From: Planctomycetia bacterium
GTDB taxonomy: Bacteria; Planctomycetota; Brocadiia; Brocadiales; Brocadiaceae
Length of the DNA: 64,000 bases
Direction: 5' to 3'
NCBI GenBank assembly: GCA_015075005.1
Contig: JABTVC010000002.1
Location: 620,001 to 684,000, forward strand
Shown here: one piece after another, positions 38,782-48,609 of the stretch
Layout: every line of letters starts with the position of its first letter
Position numbering within the stretch: the first letter of the stretch is position 1
The notes under the pieces: generated by a model
Databases searched by the model: none
Told to the model about the DNA's origin: nothing
What the model saw: the letters and a program-made list of their open reading frames with translations, nothing else
Program-made: the position numbers and the translations under genes

Positions 38782-39690
38782 TTAACACTTTTTTGCTACA
38801 ACGCTCATTACCCCTGAACCGATTACTTTTGTATGTATAGGTGCCAATAATTTCCATGGATAATAGAATAAATAATAAATATTTAATGGCATCCTTTGCT
38901 TGAGCAAAAAAAAACCAATACTTTCAATAAACGATGAAGGAAAGATATCACTTTCTAAGTTAATTATTTTAAACTTTGCTTCTGAAAGGAAATTTTTAAT
39001 ACTATTAATATCATAATGAATAGTATGACGTGGCAAATCTAAACCTTTCCAGTATTTGCCAAATAATCTTGCTTCTATAGAATTTATATTTGGGACCGAA
39101 AGATATATAATCCCTTTCTCATTAAGTAGATTATATATATTACTCAATGTTTTTTTGGGATTATAAAGATGTTCAAACGCATGATGAAAGACTACTGCAT
39201 CAAATTTTTTAAAACCAATTTTAGATACAACTTCGTTTAAATCACCAGAATAACAAGTGATATCCATTGCTCTTATACGCCTTACGCAATTTCTGTCCCT
39301 CTCAACACCTGTAACATTAAGGCCGTTTTTTTTAAGATAATTTAGTAAGCTCCCTTCGCCTGCTCCAACTTCCAAAACTGTTTTTGCATTAGTAGATCGA
39401 AGCGCTTTCAATATTTTTTTATAAGGATTTTTAAATAAGTATCCCAGACTATTTTTAGCCCTTTGAAAATTTGTTAATTTTGTTATTTCTCTGTGCTGGA
39501 TGTAATCGGAAAAGTAATAATGTGCAATAAGATTTTCTTTAACTCGTGGGTTTGTAAAAATTAGCCCACAGGATTCACATCTAACAACAGTAAACTCTTT
39601 TTTCGAAAATAAATAATCTTTGGCAATAACGTGTATTTTAAAGTTATTTAAATTACAAAGAGGACAGTCTACGCACTCTAATTCTTGCAT
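38782..39690 (-). CDS. SAM-dependent methyltransferase with N-terminal zinc ribbon
   Basis: A 302-residue methyltransferase. Residues 6-41 carry a zinc ribbon (CVDCPLC ... VRCESCGLIFTNP). The Rossmann SAM-binding motif is TVLEVGAGEGSLLNYL (about 110-125), with acidic loop GVERD and the FDAVVFHHAFEHLYNPKKTL motif IV region (Methyltransf_11/23). This architecture is common for enzymes acting on sugars or lipid-linked glycans. It lies between two broken genes in the same operon, starting 11 bases after the CgeB-like gene's restored stop. Confidence 0.88.
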   Translation of the reverse strand: MQELECVDCPLCNLNNFKIHVIAKDYLFSKKEFTVVRCESCGLIFTNPRVKENLIAHYYFSDYIQHREITKLTNFQRAKNSLGYLFKNPYKKILKALRSTNAKTVLEVGAGEGSLLNYLKKNGLNVTGVERDRNCVRRIRAMDITCYSGDLNEVVSKIGFKKFDAVVFHHAFEHLYNPKKTLSNIYNLLNEKGIIYLSVPNINSIEARLFGKYWKGLDLPRHTIHYDINSIKNFLSEAKFKIINLESDIFPSSFIESIGFFLLKQRMPLNIYYLFYYPWKLLAPIHTKVIGSGVMSVVAKKC

Positions 39691-39701
39691 CTTAGCTTAT
39701 C

Positions 39702-40830
39702 TCAATCTTCTTTCAATAAACGTGTAATCCTGAACATATTTTCAAATCTCTTTTCCCATGTATGATCCTTTAACGCTCGGATTCTCCCTGCGGTTCTTAT
39801 TTTATCTGCTTCAACTGGGTTTGACAAAAGCCAGTTAATCTTTTGACACACAGTCCATTTCATCCTTGTAAGTTAAAATCTCCTTTCCTATATCATACAC
39901 TAAGGATAGTTCTGGATTATCTTGCGTTAAATAAAGCCCGCCACTCATTGGCACTTCAAAGTCACGCCCCTTCAAGCACATCAGTTTTTTTGAATAACCA
40001 ACACCAGCAAAACCCAAATTTATTCTACTCCGGGAGAAAAGCTTCACCATCTCTTCGTCGGATAATGGACCGTTCTCCCATCCATTGCCAAAGCACACCA
40101 CCTTTGTCCCCATTTTCTGTAATTTTGAAATAAACTTAGACCTCCATCCATACTTCCCACCAACAAATGAGATATCATACTCAAACGGTATTTGATAAGG
40201 TTTGTGAATCTCGGGATGTGCTGCTTCAGGCCAGAACATGGCAAGCCCACCCTCCACCATATATTTGATACACGAATCGGGAGCATTTGTTAAATTCAAA
40301 TCTACTATAGAAGCTAAAGCAGCAGGACCAGTCCACCGACCACCAAGCATTTTCCCCTTAAAATACAATTTATCGTCCCAACAAAAATTGAATATTACCA
40401 CATCTGCTTTTGACATTTCTGTCAAAATGTTTGGGGAGATATTATAACCAGATAGATATCCAACTATTACGTCAATAGATTGTTCTTTATGAACATTACG
40501 AAAAGTTTCAACCATTGCAGCATTCATTAAATCACGATGCTTCAACCAATCGCTTGAGAGGTCATTAAATCCCAGAGAACGCCACTCAAAAGTAGTAACC
40601 TTCCCGAAAGGTTCTAATGCCTTTGGTAAAATACATTCCCAGTTAGTAAGTGGAAAGGTAAGAAAAATGTGAAGTGCGCCTTTCTTTTTTGGTATAGAGA
40701 AAAGCCCGCGAGATGCTAAACGGTTGCTAAGCGCAACAACCAACTCGCTCTCTTTGAGAGTTGTCAATCTTTTTCTAATTGCCTCTTTACTATAGAAAGC
40801 CATCAACATATTTGCACACCTTTCTTGCAA
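39702..40830 (-). CDS. CgeB-like glycosyltransferase, frameshifted near the C-terminus
   Basis: The open frame from 40830 gives 331 residues of a CgeB-like glycosyltransferase (FEYDISFVGGKYGWRSKFI, VCFGNGWENGPLS, RDFEVPMSGGLYLTQDNPELSLVYDIGKEIL in order). It ends early at TAA 39835-39837 after EMDCVSKD. Another frame continues CQKINWLLSNPVEADKIRTA, RIRALKDHTWEKRF and ENMFRITRLLKED to TGA 39702-39704, which is the expected family C-terminus. The shift lies in the ACACAC (coding GTGTGT) run at 39846-39851. Restored length is about 376 residues. Confidence 0.85.
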
Positions 40831-40924
40831 ATAAGCTTTTATTATAGTGTTGAGACAATTTAATATTTTAGATTTTTTTAATAAAGCTATAATATTTTTC
40901 TTACCTTTTATACATCCACCAATT

Positions 40925-41686
40925 TCAAATCTTTGTCATATGAAACATACCACAACCATATTCCAAATTATTCCAATTATCAAAAGGGACATTCTCATGG
41001 AAAATACCCTGATCGTCAACAATAGAAAAACTTACCAATTTCAAATCAGAAAAATAAATTAATATTTGTTGTGCAATATGTATACGATGTGCGTTAAAAC
41101 AAATCCTCGGTCTTCCAGTAGGAATACTCAAGTATAGGTTACCTCCTTTTTCTAATATTCTTCCCAACTCCAGACAGGCTTTTTTTGATCCCTCCGGATC
41201 AATCGGGTCACCGTAACGCCCTAATCCGACATGTTCTATTACGTGTAAGCACGATAATGACAATACTGAACCGTCACCAAATGGAAGCGCTAATATCGAA
41301 CCTTTTTTGCAGGTATACCTATCCAGCTTCAATTCCAAAGGACGAATATCAATAAATGTAACATCGGTAATGGTAGTTAGCGTCCCTACATAGCTAACAT
41401 CTGATCCTACATCTACATGGGATTTTACACCGCTAGCCAGTATATTTTTGAATGCCCAAATAGCCTGATAAAAACAGTGACTATCGATGCGGGTAGTTGC
41501 AGTCTTCTCGTGAATACATGGATGAATATCTAAAATCGCTACTTTTCCTCCTGATGCGGAATAATATGCATCGATCTTATGGTATTGCCTTTTAATTTTA
41601 TAACACTTATATTTTGCATTTAACTCAAAAAGTAATGTGCTCTTTTTAAGTTCATTTTTAATGTCTGTTAAGATATTGTGAAACAT
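40925..41686 (-). CDS. DUF268-type methyltransferase-like protein
   Basis: A 253-residue protein of the DUF268 group, which has a SAM-methyltransferase-like fold. Visible elements are SHVDVGSDVSYVGTLT (glycine-poor motif I region), TFIDIRP (acidic loop end), the LSCLHVIEHVGLGRYGDPIDPEGS block typical of DUF268 and a LYLSIPTGRPRICFNAHRI C-terminal block. It is often found in polysaccharide clusters. Catalytic activity is unproven. About 95 bases separate it from the CgeB-like gene downstream. Confidence 0.82.
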   Translation of the reverse strand: MFHNILTDIKNELKKSTLLFELNAKYKCYKIKRQYHKIDAYYSASGGKVAILDIHPCIHEKTATTRIDSHCFYQAIWAFKNILASGVKSHVDVGSDVSYVGTLTTITDVTFIDIRPLELKLDRYTCKKGSILALPFGDGSVLSLSCLHVIEHVGLGRYGDPIDPEGSKKACLELGRILEKGGNLYLSIPTGRPRICFNAHRIHIAQQILIYFSDLKLVSFSIVDDQGIFHENVPFDNWNNLEYGCGMFHMTKI

Positions 41687-41802
41687 ATTTTCCTGGTATT
41701 TGTAACTTCTTAATGTTTAGGATTTCAAAGCTATTTGGATAGGGGTAGAAAAGGTTCTGCCGCCCCTCATTCCCCCATTGGCAGACTACAAGAAATCGAC
41801 GC

Positions 41803-41823
41803 GACATTTTTGCTAAAAATGTC
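41803..41823. other. Short perfect hairpin in intergenic spacer
   Basis: GACATTTTT, a GCT loop and AAAAATGTC form a 9-bp stem. CAAGAA and TTCTTG outside it can extend the fold. No T-tract follows on either strand, so a terminator role is doubtful. Confidence 0.4.
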
Positions 41824-41843
41824 AAAATGTTCTTGTATAGAGA

Positions 41844-43010
41844 CTAATTTAACCCGGCGTACTGCCTTACTATTTCATTTATAGAAAATCTCTCTATATT
41901 GTCCAGGGCAACCTTCACTTTTCTGTCACAGGGTTCTTTGTTTTTCAGTGCATTAATCATCTGATCTGCGCATTTATAAGCATCACCGGAGGGAAACAAA
42001 AAACCTGCTTCACCATCCATTAATATTTCTTTAGGCCCAGAGGGACAATCCGACGACAGGACAGGAGTGCCAACTGCCTGGGTCTCAATAAGCGAGCAAG
42101 GCAACCCTTCCCACTCGGAGGTATTTACAAAAAGAGCTGCTCGCTTGATCCATTTCCAGGGATTACTTTGGAATCCCACAAAACGGATCGAGTCTGCTAT
42201 CCCCAATTTAGCCGCTAATCCCTCAAGAGAAGAGCGCAAACTACCATCTCCACAGATAATGAGCCTGTATGGTTTGCACGTTGCTTCATCAGTCAATTCT
42301 GCTTCTTTTACCAGTACCCATGCATGCAACAAAACATCAAGCCGTTTTTGAGATTCTAATCTCGATGCAGCAATAACCGTGCGATTCCCCTCTTGTAGCC
42401 AAGGATCATCCAAAGGATCACAAGCAAGCCTTCTCACTTGCTCAATATCCACAGGATTATAAATAACCCTTATCTTCTCTTTTGGAATCTGATAATTCAG
42501 ACACAAATCATTTGCCGCTTCGCGGGCAACCGTATGTATTATATCGGCGTATCGTACATATTCCCTGGGAAAAAACCTTCTGTAATACCAGCCAAACCAA
42601 CCAGAATGGGCGTTTGCCCCGTTCAAATTACTGCTTACATGACAGTGTTCACAAACAACTAAACGAAAATCACGGTAGAACCTCTTAATTATACAAAGGG
42701 CTAAGGACTCAAATTGATTAACCGCAATCACGGTCTGCGGTTTAAGTTTTTTTAGGAGGCGATAATACGCCAATACCCGAAAAGGAGTTGCCATGCCACG
42801 AAGCGGTGGTTGAATCTTATCCAACTCGTAAACAACCACGTTCGGGGAAAGGAAACTTACCTGCCGGCCATCCTTGTTACGCAGCGAAAGCGCGCACCGC
42901 CCGTACTCATCAGGCCAATTATTCACAATCCATATTATCGCACGCTGGATTCCTAGCTCATGGAGGTTGTTCATGCAAAAAAGAGTTAAGCCTTTCATAG
43001 TATCTACCAT
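41844..43010 (-). CDS. Glycosyltransferase family 4
   Basis: A 388-residue GT-B glycosyltransferase. It has EHCHVSSNLNG and an IHTVAREAANDL segment in the acceptor domain. VIYNPVDIEQVRRLACDPL is the inter-domain hinge. The donor domain contains RTVIAASRLESQKRLDVLLHA, LIICGDGSLRSSLEGLAAKL and VNTSEWEGLPCSLIETQAVGTPVLSSD with the GT4 E-x7-E-like pair. Its ATG shares a base with the stop of the upstream FkbM fusion (TAATG), so they are coupled. It probably transfers an N-acetylhexosamine or galactose-type sugar, which is inference from overall similarity to EpsF/PglH-like enzymes. Confidence 0.9.
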   Translation of the reverse strand: MVDTMKGLTLFCMNNLHELGIQRAIIWIVNNWPDEYGRCALSLRNKDGRQVSFLSPNVVVYELDKIQPPLRGMATPFRVLAYYRLLKKLKPQTVIAVNQFESLALCIIKRFYRDFRLVVCEHCHVSSNLNGANAHSGWFGWYYRRFFPREYVRYADIIHTVAREAANDLCLNYQIPKEKIRVIYNPVDIEQVRRLACDPLDDPWLQEGNRTVIAASRLESQKRLDVLLHAWVLVKEAELTDEATCKPYRLIICGDGSLRSSLEGLAAKLGIADSIRFVGFQSNPWKWIKRAALFVNTSEWEGLPCSLIETQAVGTPVLSSDCPSGPKEILMDGEAGFLFPSGDAYKCADQMINALKNKEPCDRKVKVALDNIERFSINEIVRQYAGLN

Positions 43011-44650
43011 TACTCCTTATTATAGCTATGAAAAGATATAGATTTATACTTATTCAAAAACTGTTTTTTTAGATTTTCTATGTTTTTTATTTCTCCTTTC
43101 GCTAAACTTAGGTTAAACCAATATTCTAAAATAATCTCTTTAGAATAATGTGAAAAGACATAATTCCCATACGTTTCGTATTCTGAAAAACCAGATCCTT
43201 CTGATTTATCGATATTATTTATAATTGCTTCATACCAGGTAGTTTTGTGCTTATTTTCTATCTCTTTTCTTAAATTTTCAAGTTTTGTTTTTTCAATGAG
43301 CATGGTGTGACTGACAAAAGATAAAGGACATTTTGCTTTTATACCTAATAATCTTTCATACATTGTAAAATAAGGCTTATGGTATTCATCTGAACAATAA
43401 AAAATTGTTTTTCCTTGAAATTCAAAAACATGGGGTCGAATAAAGATAGTGTCTGCATCTAAAATTAAATAGTGTTCCTGGGAACTTAAGCGTTCTCCGC
43501 CCAATTTTAAAAGTTGCTGAAATAGCCATCCTGTACGGTCTGATCCATTTACAATATGTTTAATATCATTTTTGGTGATAGGCAAAACGGTATTTTCATT
43601 TACGAATATACATTGCTTAGCGGTACAGATTGTTAAGATTTTATCAGAGTTATAACTAATAATTATAATGTTCCCAATAGGGTGATTTACATTCTTCCTT
43701 ACTGCATCTATTACATAAGGGAGAACATCTGCGTCCTTTTCGTGGGCGGGAATAATAATATCAATTTTTATGGAGCTCTGGGGAATAATTTTATTAAATT
43801 TTGCGGGTTTTATTCTTTTTATGAAGAATAAACTTGCTCTATTCCGTACATCCATTTTTTTTAAGTGAATAAATTTTTTTATAACTCGTATTAGTATATT
43901 TTTAATAATATAATTTATTTTGTTTATGAAGTATGCTAAACGGTCAGACAACCAAAGTACAACAAATCTTTTTACTGGAATTACTTTCTTATTTACAAAG
44001 ACTGCATCAGCCGCGTATTTACCAAAACTTGTAAATTTCAATAGTAAAAACCCATGCCTATTTAAAAATGTTTTAATGTCTTTAAATAAAGGTTGGTCTT
44101 GATATATTCCAAAGAATTCGACTTCTAAATGAATAAACTTTATGTTATGGATATTTTCTTTTAGCCCTTGAAGAGCTAAAAGTTCCGCACCTTGGATATC
44201 CATCCATAATAAATCAATCACTTTTATATTATAAGTTTTTATAAAGTTATTCAAAGTGATTGCTTCAACTTCAATCTCGTTTTGCACATAATCTTCAATC
44301 TGGTATTTCCCAGAAACCTTAAGTAATGAAGATGCGCCAGGGTTGCCATCTTCCCAGGTCGTCTTAGTTCTTTTTTGATCAATTTGGAAAAACTTAATCT
44401 TGCCATCAAGATTTGTAATGGCTTTTTCTATCAAGTGAATACTATTATAATTCTTGACTCTTGTCCGGCAAATTGGTAACGTCGCGGGGTTACATTCAAA
44501 AGTATAAATTGTTGAATTCTTGAGAAGTCGATTAAATGCTAATGTTTCTGCACAGTCCCGTGCTCCAATTTCAATTATAATCTTAATATTTGATTCCCCA
44601 ATAAATTTTTTTGCAACATCTACAAAATCTTTTAAACTTTTTTCAGCCAT
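43010..44650 (-). CDS. FkbM-family methyltransferase fused to a DUF6492-like domain
   Basis: A 546-residue two-domain protein. I start at ATG 44650 (MAEKSLKDFVDVAKK), which has a GGAG site; the frame reaches 44698 but would overlap the flippase gene. Residues ~1-235 are an FkbM-type SAM O-methyltransferase: IIIEIGARDCAETLAF (motif I), YTFECNP and IDLLWMDIQGAELLALQGL. Residues ~285-546 (IDIIIPAHEKDADVLPYVID, HYLILDADTIFIRP with D-A-D, SGFSEYETYGNYV) match glycosyltransferase-like DUF6492 proteins of glycan clusters. The fusion suggests one polypeptide both adds and methylates a sugar. Confidence 0.8.
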   Translation of the reverse strand: MAEKSLKDFVDVAKKFIGESNIKIIIEIGARDCAETLAFNRLLKNSTIYTFECNPATLPICRTRVKNYNSIHLIEKAITNLDGKIKFFQIDQKRTKTTWEDGNPGASSLLKVSGKYQIEDYVQNEIEVEAITLNNFIKTYNIKVIDLLWMDIQGAELLALQGLKENIHNIKFIHLEVEFFGIYQDQPLFKDIKTFLNRHGFLLLKFTSFGKYAADAVFVNKKVIPVKRFVVLWLSDRLAYFINKINYIIKNILIRVIKKFIHLKKMDVRNRASLFFIKRIKPAKFNKIIPQSSIKIDIIIPAHEKDADVLPYVIDAVRKNVNHPIGNIIIISYNSDKILTICTAKQCIFVNENTVLPITKNDIKHIVNGSDRTGWLFQQLLKLGGERLSSQEHYLILDADTIFIRPHVFEFQGKTIFYCSDEYHKPYFTMYERLLGIKAKCPLSFVSHTMLIEKTKLENLRKEIENKHKTTWYEAIINNIDKSEGSGFSEYETYGNYVFSHYSKEIILEYWFNLSLAKGEIKNIENLKKQFLNKYKSISFHSYNKE

Positions 44651-44670
44651 TTTAAATCTCCAGCCATCAT

Positions 44671-46167
44671 TCACTTTAACGTCTGGTTGAATACCCATAC
44701 CCTGATTCTCGGTGCTGCCAAAGTTGACATTAGCAGTGCTATGATGTATACAATTCCTAGGTAAATAAGCACAAGCAACTGTGACACCGGTTTATTGATT
44801 AACCAGCGCCCTAATCCCGCAATCATAATGACCACTGTTAGTGGTAAACCTACATCTTCTACATACCAGCGCCACATCTCACCTTGAAGTAGGCGACGAT
44901 GCATGATCGGAAGGACAACCAGCACGTAGCCGCTATTGAGTATAACCCATACAACTGCTGCACCTACTGCTCCATAATGAGGCGTCATTATAAAAATGAA
45001 AGGGACCAGAATTATTGCCATTCCTACATTTGAATAAAAAGTAAGCGTTGTCCAGCCATAGGCTAATTGTAATGCATATGGGATGTATCCCAACCCACTT
45101 AGCGCTGTACCAATGATCAGAAACCGCAATATTAAAGAGGTATACTCCACAGTTGTGGGATTTCGCGTCCAGAGTAAAAGGATTTCCTTCGGGAAAAAAG
45201 CAACAATAACAGCAATCGGCAGGATAAGTACCGACATCAACTGGCAACCTTGATGGTACAGCTGTTTTAATCCATCATGGTCACCAATGGCAACTAACTG
45301 AGTAAGTCGTGGATATAATGCAGATGAGACAGGCCCGATAAGACGATAGAGATTCATTGCCATCATACCCGATAGAGTATAGTACCCAAACATTTCCATT
45401 GTTAATAGTTTACTCAAGATAACTTTATCCAATTGAGAAAGCAAAACAGACATGACTGCAATACCACTCATGCTAGTAGAAAAGCGCCAGATCCCTCTAA
45501 GAATTTCGATCCTAAAGCTGGCATTTATACCAGTTTTAGGTAAGCTGCGCCAGAGGAACCATGCTGCCAGAAATGTCTGTAATGTACTAATCACTATATG
45601 CCAAGTAAAAAAAGCTAAAATAGTTGGTGACACCAACCATAGTATCAGAATAGCCCCCACACCTCGTATCGTCGCTGTGGTAACAACGATAACGTTGAAA
45701 AGTACCTGTCTCTGAAGTCCCTGCAATCCTCCAGAATAAAAACTAAACGGCAACTGGAATGCCATAGCCAGTCCCATAGTTATGATTGCCTTATGAGTCG
45801 TCTCCAACGAGAGTTTGTCTGTCTGCAGCCAATGTTTGGCTATAAGGGGAGCAATTGCCACTACCGCAATTCCAATGATCGCTGAAATAGCCCAATATAT
45901 TAACTCCATCGTACGCACCAAATTGCGCATTTCCTGGTTTTTTTCAGAACGTAAGGAAAGTCGCGCCATTTCTCGGTTCAACGTAGCACTCAATCCCATA
46001 TCTAGCAGACCAAATATGGTTTGAAGGGTAGCAAAAATGCCAACCAACCCATACGCCGTAATTCCCATAAAATGGATGTATAGAGGGATAAATAACAGCG
46101 ACATCAGTGCAGACCAACCATTACCAAAAAAATTAGCAACTATATTTCGTTTAATTTGTGACATCAA
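44671..46167 (-). CDS. Wzx-type polysaccharide flippase
   Basis: A 498-residue membrane protein of the MOP superfamily (Wzx/PST). It has about 12-14 hydrophobic helices. It begins KRNIVANFFGNGWSALMSLLFIPLYIHFMG, the conserved first helix. The TSMSGIAVMSVLLSQLDKVILSKLL segment begins the second half, and YYTLSGMMAMNLYRLIGPVSSALYPRL is family-typical. It should flip undecaprenyl-linked oligosaccharide across the inner membrane for polymerisation by the Wzy-like protein at the other end of the locus. It lies 20 bases upstream of the FkbM fusion. Its start region is adjacent to an old IS remnant. Confidence 0.92.
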   Translation of the reverse strand: MMSQIKRNIVANFFGNGWSALMSLLFIPLYIHFMGITAYGLVGIFATLQTIFGLLDMGLSATLNREMARLSLRSEKNQEMRNLVRTMELIYWAISAIIGIAVVAIAPLIAKHWLQTDKLSLETTHKAIITMGLAMAFQLPFSFYSGGLQGLQRQVLFNVIVVTTATIRGVGAILILWLVSPTILAFFTWHIVISTLQTFLAAWFLWRSLPKTGINASFRIEILRGIWRFSTSMSGIAVMSVLLSQLDKVILSKLLTMEMFGYYTLSGMMAMNLYRLIGPVSSALYPRLTQLVAIGDHDGLKQLYHQGCQLMSVLILPIAVIVAFFPKEILLLWTRNPTTVEYTSLILRFLIIGTALSGLGYIPYALQLAYGWTTLTFYSNVGMAIILVPFIFIMTPHYGAVGAAVVWVILNSGYVLVVLPIMHRRLLQGEMWRWYVEDVGLPLTVVIMIAGLGRWLINKPVSQLLVLIYLGIVYIIALLMSTLAAPRIRVWVFNQTLK

Positions 46168-46175
46168 ATAATCCT

Positions 46176-46420
46176 AGAGTAAAGTGGTAATACTGTGGCC
46201 CTCTCAAAAAAAGAAGTCTGTAATGTGTGAGTCTCTTTGTTGCAAAGACAAAAAGTTTTTCTATTGATATAATACCGTATCTTCACGCCGATGAATTTTG
46301 TGCTGGCAAAACAGTCATCCCTTTAAAGACAAAAGATAGATTCGCCATATGACTTTTCGACACCTATTTAGAAAGCATCGGTTTCTCTGGCACGGTCTTC
46401 GACTCATGACATGCCGCAAC
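46176..46420 (+). mobile_element. Degenerate remnant of an IS701-like transposase
   Basis: This stretch aligns, with many substitutions and small gaps, to the internal part of the transposase gene at 56200-56465. Shared runs include GGCCCTCTCA, GAAGTCTGTAATGT, TTCTCTGGCACGGTCTTCG versus TTCTCCGGCACTGTCTTCG, and CGACTCNTGNNATGCC. The reading frame is destroyed by stops. It truncates and now forms the 3' end of the neighbouring minus-strand flippase gene. It is an older insertion of the same element family. Confidence 0.8.
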
Positions 46421-47323
46421 GTGCTCAAAAATAATCGGTAGTATAAATTGGTTTATCATGCCAAATAAAAGTGCGATCGGTGCATTGGCAATCTGATAGA
46501 TGGCAACATATACACCAACCTCCTCCGCCCCAAACAATCCCTGAATAATCCAACGGTCGGCATACATACTAACAGCAACAATGCCCGCCCAGAGAATAAA
46601 AGGATTTGCATATGCATAAAACTCCTGAACGTTAGCCCTTACTACTTTTTTCCCCGGTGATGTACCGTTCCAATGTTCCTTAACGGCTGCATTCTTTAAT
46701 GCAAACACCCATTGGGAAAGGGTAATCATAAGCGTCCCCAGAATGTATCCCGATAGCGCAAAATAGACGTTATTACTAAACAAATAAAGCGCCGCAATAG
46801 CCAACGCAGGCCGCAACCATGCATCTATACCCTGGTGTAAAGCAACCACCTTGCGTTGTCTGATCGCACCCTGGAGAGATAAAAAGGACACATTTATCCC
46901 ACTTACGACACCAAACAGTGATGCCATTATCACGAGCAATGCCCACTTACCACCGGCCAAAACATTTGTCAGTATGGCTGTAAGACATATAAAAACCAGC
47001 AGTATAAGGCCACATGCGATATGTGCTTTTTTTAAAATAAAAAAGTAAACACGTAATTCATTTTTTTCACGACATACCGAGAAGAAACGTCCTACCACCT
47101 GTCCAATGGGGCCATACAGAAACATATTCAGCAGGCCGGCGATAGTCATTCCCAAGGCCAATTGTCCATAGCCTTCGGGCTGCATAACCGTTGTCAGTAC
47201 TTTAATTCCGGCAAAAGCGCCCAGAAACGACAGCATCTGTCCAGCCGCAACCCAAGTCATTTCACGCTTTACATGAAACAATTGATTGAGTCTGGCTTTG
47301 ATGGAGAGAATATTAGATTGCAT
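46364..47323 (-). pseudogene. Second Wzx-like flippase, 3' truncated by IS remnant
   Basis: A 319-codon frame. About 300 residues form an MOP-superfamily flippase: GQMLSFLGAFAGIKVLTTVM is the first helix, PEGYGQLALGMTIAGLLNM the second, and SMYADRWIIQGLFGAEEVGVYVAIY marks the middle. The typical length exceeds 430 residues. After IIFEHVAAC the codons are antisense to the IS701-like remnant (46176-46420), so the last third is lost. It may be translated but is unlikely to work. With an intact Wzx next to it, loss of this copy may be tolerated. Confidence 0.8.
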
Positions 47324-47420
47324 ACTTTCCTAAGTTTCTTTTCTTTTGTTAAAGAGCGTTTTTGCTTTAACAAACCGCTGTATTTAACATTAGTTTGGTT
47401 TTAGAAACATCAGCAACACA

Positions 47421-47467
47421 AATTCTTTAGTTTTCATTAGAGCCGTCAATAGATTCTCATAGCACAG
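47421..47467 (+). repeat. 47-bp repeat, copy 1
   Basis: AATTCTTTAG at the left and GTCAATAGATTCTCAT at the right are shared with 49780-49826 (about 39-40 of 47 bases identical). It abuts the truncated 3' end of the radical SAM fragment. Confidence 0.8.
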
Positions 47468-47888
47468 ATATTATCCGAGGATAATACCAGCCAGCTAATT
47501 GCCATTTTGCCAGAAAAATCTTAAACGAATCAAACAATGAATAATCAGGAAAAGGAAAATTATCTGAAAAAGGAGTGGCAATATTCAAGGGTTCATCAAA
47601 AGTAGCGAACGAATAACAGCACTGAATATCCAGAATACCCTTGAGAGTCCGAACGCTAGCATTCGGGTATTTCGAGAGAATCTCTCCTTTGTTCTTCCGT
47701 GCATGGCCATAATTCCTTGATTGAACTGACAAAACATAGTCATTTTCCTTTTCATCGTAAATGCGGTCGCCTGGATCCGGCATCGTATTAAGATTGATCA
47801 CTTTGCTGCGATACAAAGTGGCAGCATAAGCTATTGCAAGGTTGGGAATGTCTTTGTTCGTGCGTCTCTCCGAGTTAATAAAAATCAC
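47457..47888 (-). pseudogene. B12-binding radical SAM N-terminal fragment
   Basis: A 143-codon frame encoding DIPNLAIAYAATLYRSKVIN, NLNTMPDPGDRIYDEKENDY, and the linker SDNFPFPDYSLFDSFKIFL, KWQLAGWYYPRIIS. This is the cobalamin-binding domain and linker that normally leads directly into the radical SAM C-x3-C-x2-C cluster. The frame stops just before that motif, at the border of the 47-bp repeat. The start (GTG 47888) is also not typical, and upstream codons (GGQR) continue the domain, so the 5' end may be lost too. Non-functional. Confidence 0.75.
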
Positions 47889-47979
47889 TCTTTGTCCACC
47901 GAAAAACTAAAAAAAAGCTTTGAATTAAAAAATCTTATATGTAAAGACCCCGCCCCAAATCTTTACAATGTCACACATG

Positions 47980-48609
47980 TTAGCACAATAAATCTTTTGT
48001 AAACATTTTTTCATTATTTCTAAAAAATGCCTTCACTTCATCCCACGTTATTCCATGGTGAGTGACCGGATCCGGTGAGTTTTCCGCATCATCAAAATAA
48101 AAAAATGATTTTAAAATATGGTAGCAGTTTATTTTCTCTGCACCATATTTCTCCATGAACATCCTTTTTAATTCAACAGGTTTATATATTTTAAGAATCT
48201 CATACGCATCAAAAAAATCCTTTTTCTCTGCACGCTGTGAAAGTGCAACTATTTTCATGCAGGAGACATCTTCAATACTCGCCATATTTAATCCCGCAAA
48301 TGTTTTAAACGGCAACAATAATTTGTATGGATAATAGAGCAACGATACCTTGACGCCTTCAATGAGTGTATGTATTGTTCCCTCTTCTTCGACCAATATT
48401 TTACCGTTTAAAGTAAGGAACAAATGTGAGTAATGCTCAACTGGAAAACGCTTCTGTGAAAACAAATCAATAACGTCACTTTTGCGATGACCAAGATGTA
48501 TTGCCAATGCAGTGCCACCCGCAAGATAAAAATTATCTGATATCTCCCGCATTTTTGAAATTTTTTCTATTAATAAAAGCACTCGTGCGTCAATTGTCTG
48601 TTCAAACAT
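47980..48609 (-). CDS. AbiEii-like nucleotidyltransferase toxin
   Basis: A 209-residue nucleotidyltransferase of the AbiEii/AbiGii (type IV toxin) superfamily. NFYLAGGTALAIHLGHRKSD (28-45) matches motif I. The following metal motif is normally S-x-D-x-D-L-F but here reads S-D-V-I-D-L-F, so the first Asp is displaced by one position (D45, D48). EDVSCMKIVALSQRAEKKDFFDAYEIL is the conserved motif III-IV region with K and D. It overlaps the small upstream gene by 40 bases. Whether it is active is uncertain because of the altered motif. Confidence 0.78.
   Translation of the reverse strand: MFEQTIDARVLLLIEKISKMREISDNFYLAGGTALAIHLGHRKSDVIDLFSQKRFPVEHYSHLFLTLNGKILVEEEGTIHTLIEGVKVSLLYYPYKLLLPFKTFAGLNMASIEDVSCMKIVALSQRAEKKDFFDAYEILKIYKPVELKRMFMEKYGAEKINCYHILKSFFYFDDAENSPDPVTHHGITWDEVKAFFRNNEKMFTKDLLC

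Noticed and set aside
41803..41823. Terminator after the GT4 gene
   Set aside because: The hairpin is perfect but has no T-tract in either direction; kept only as a low-confidence hairpin.
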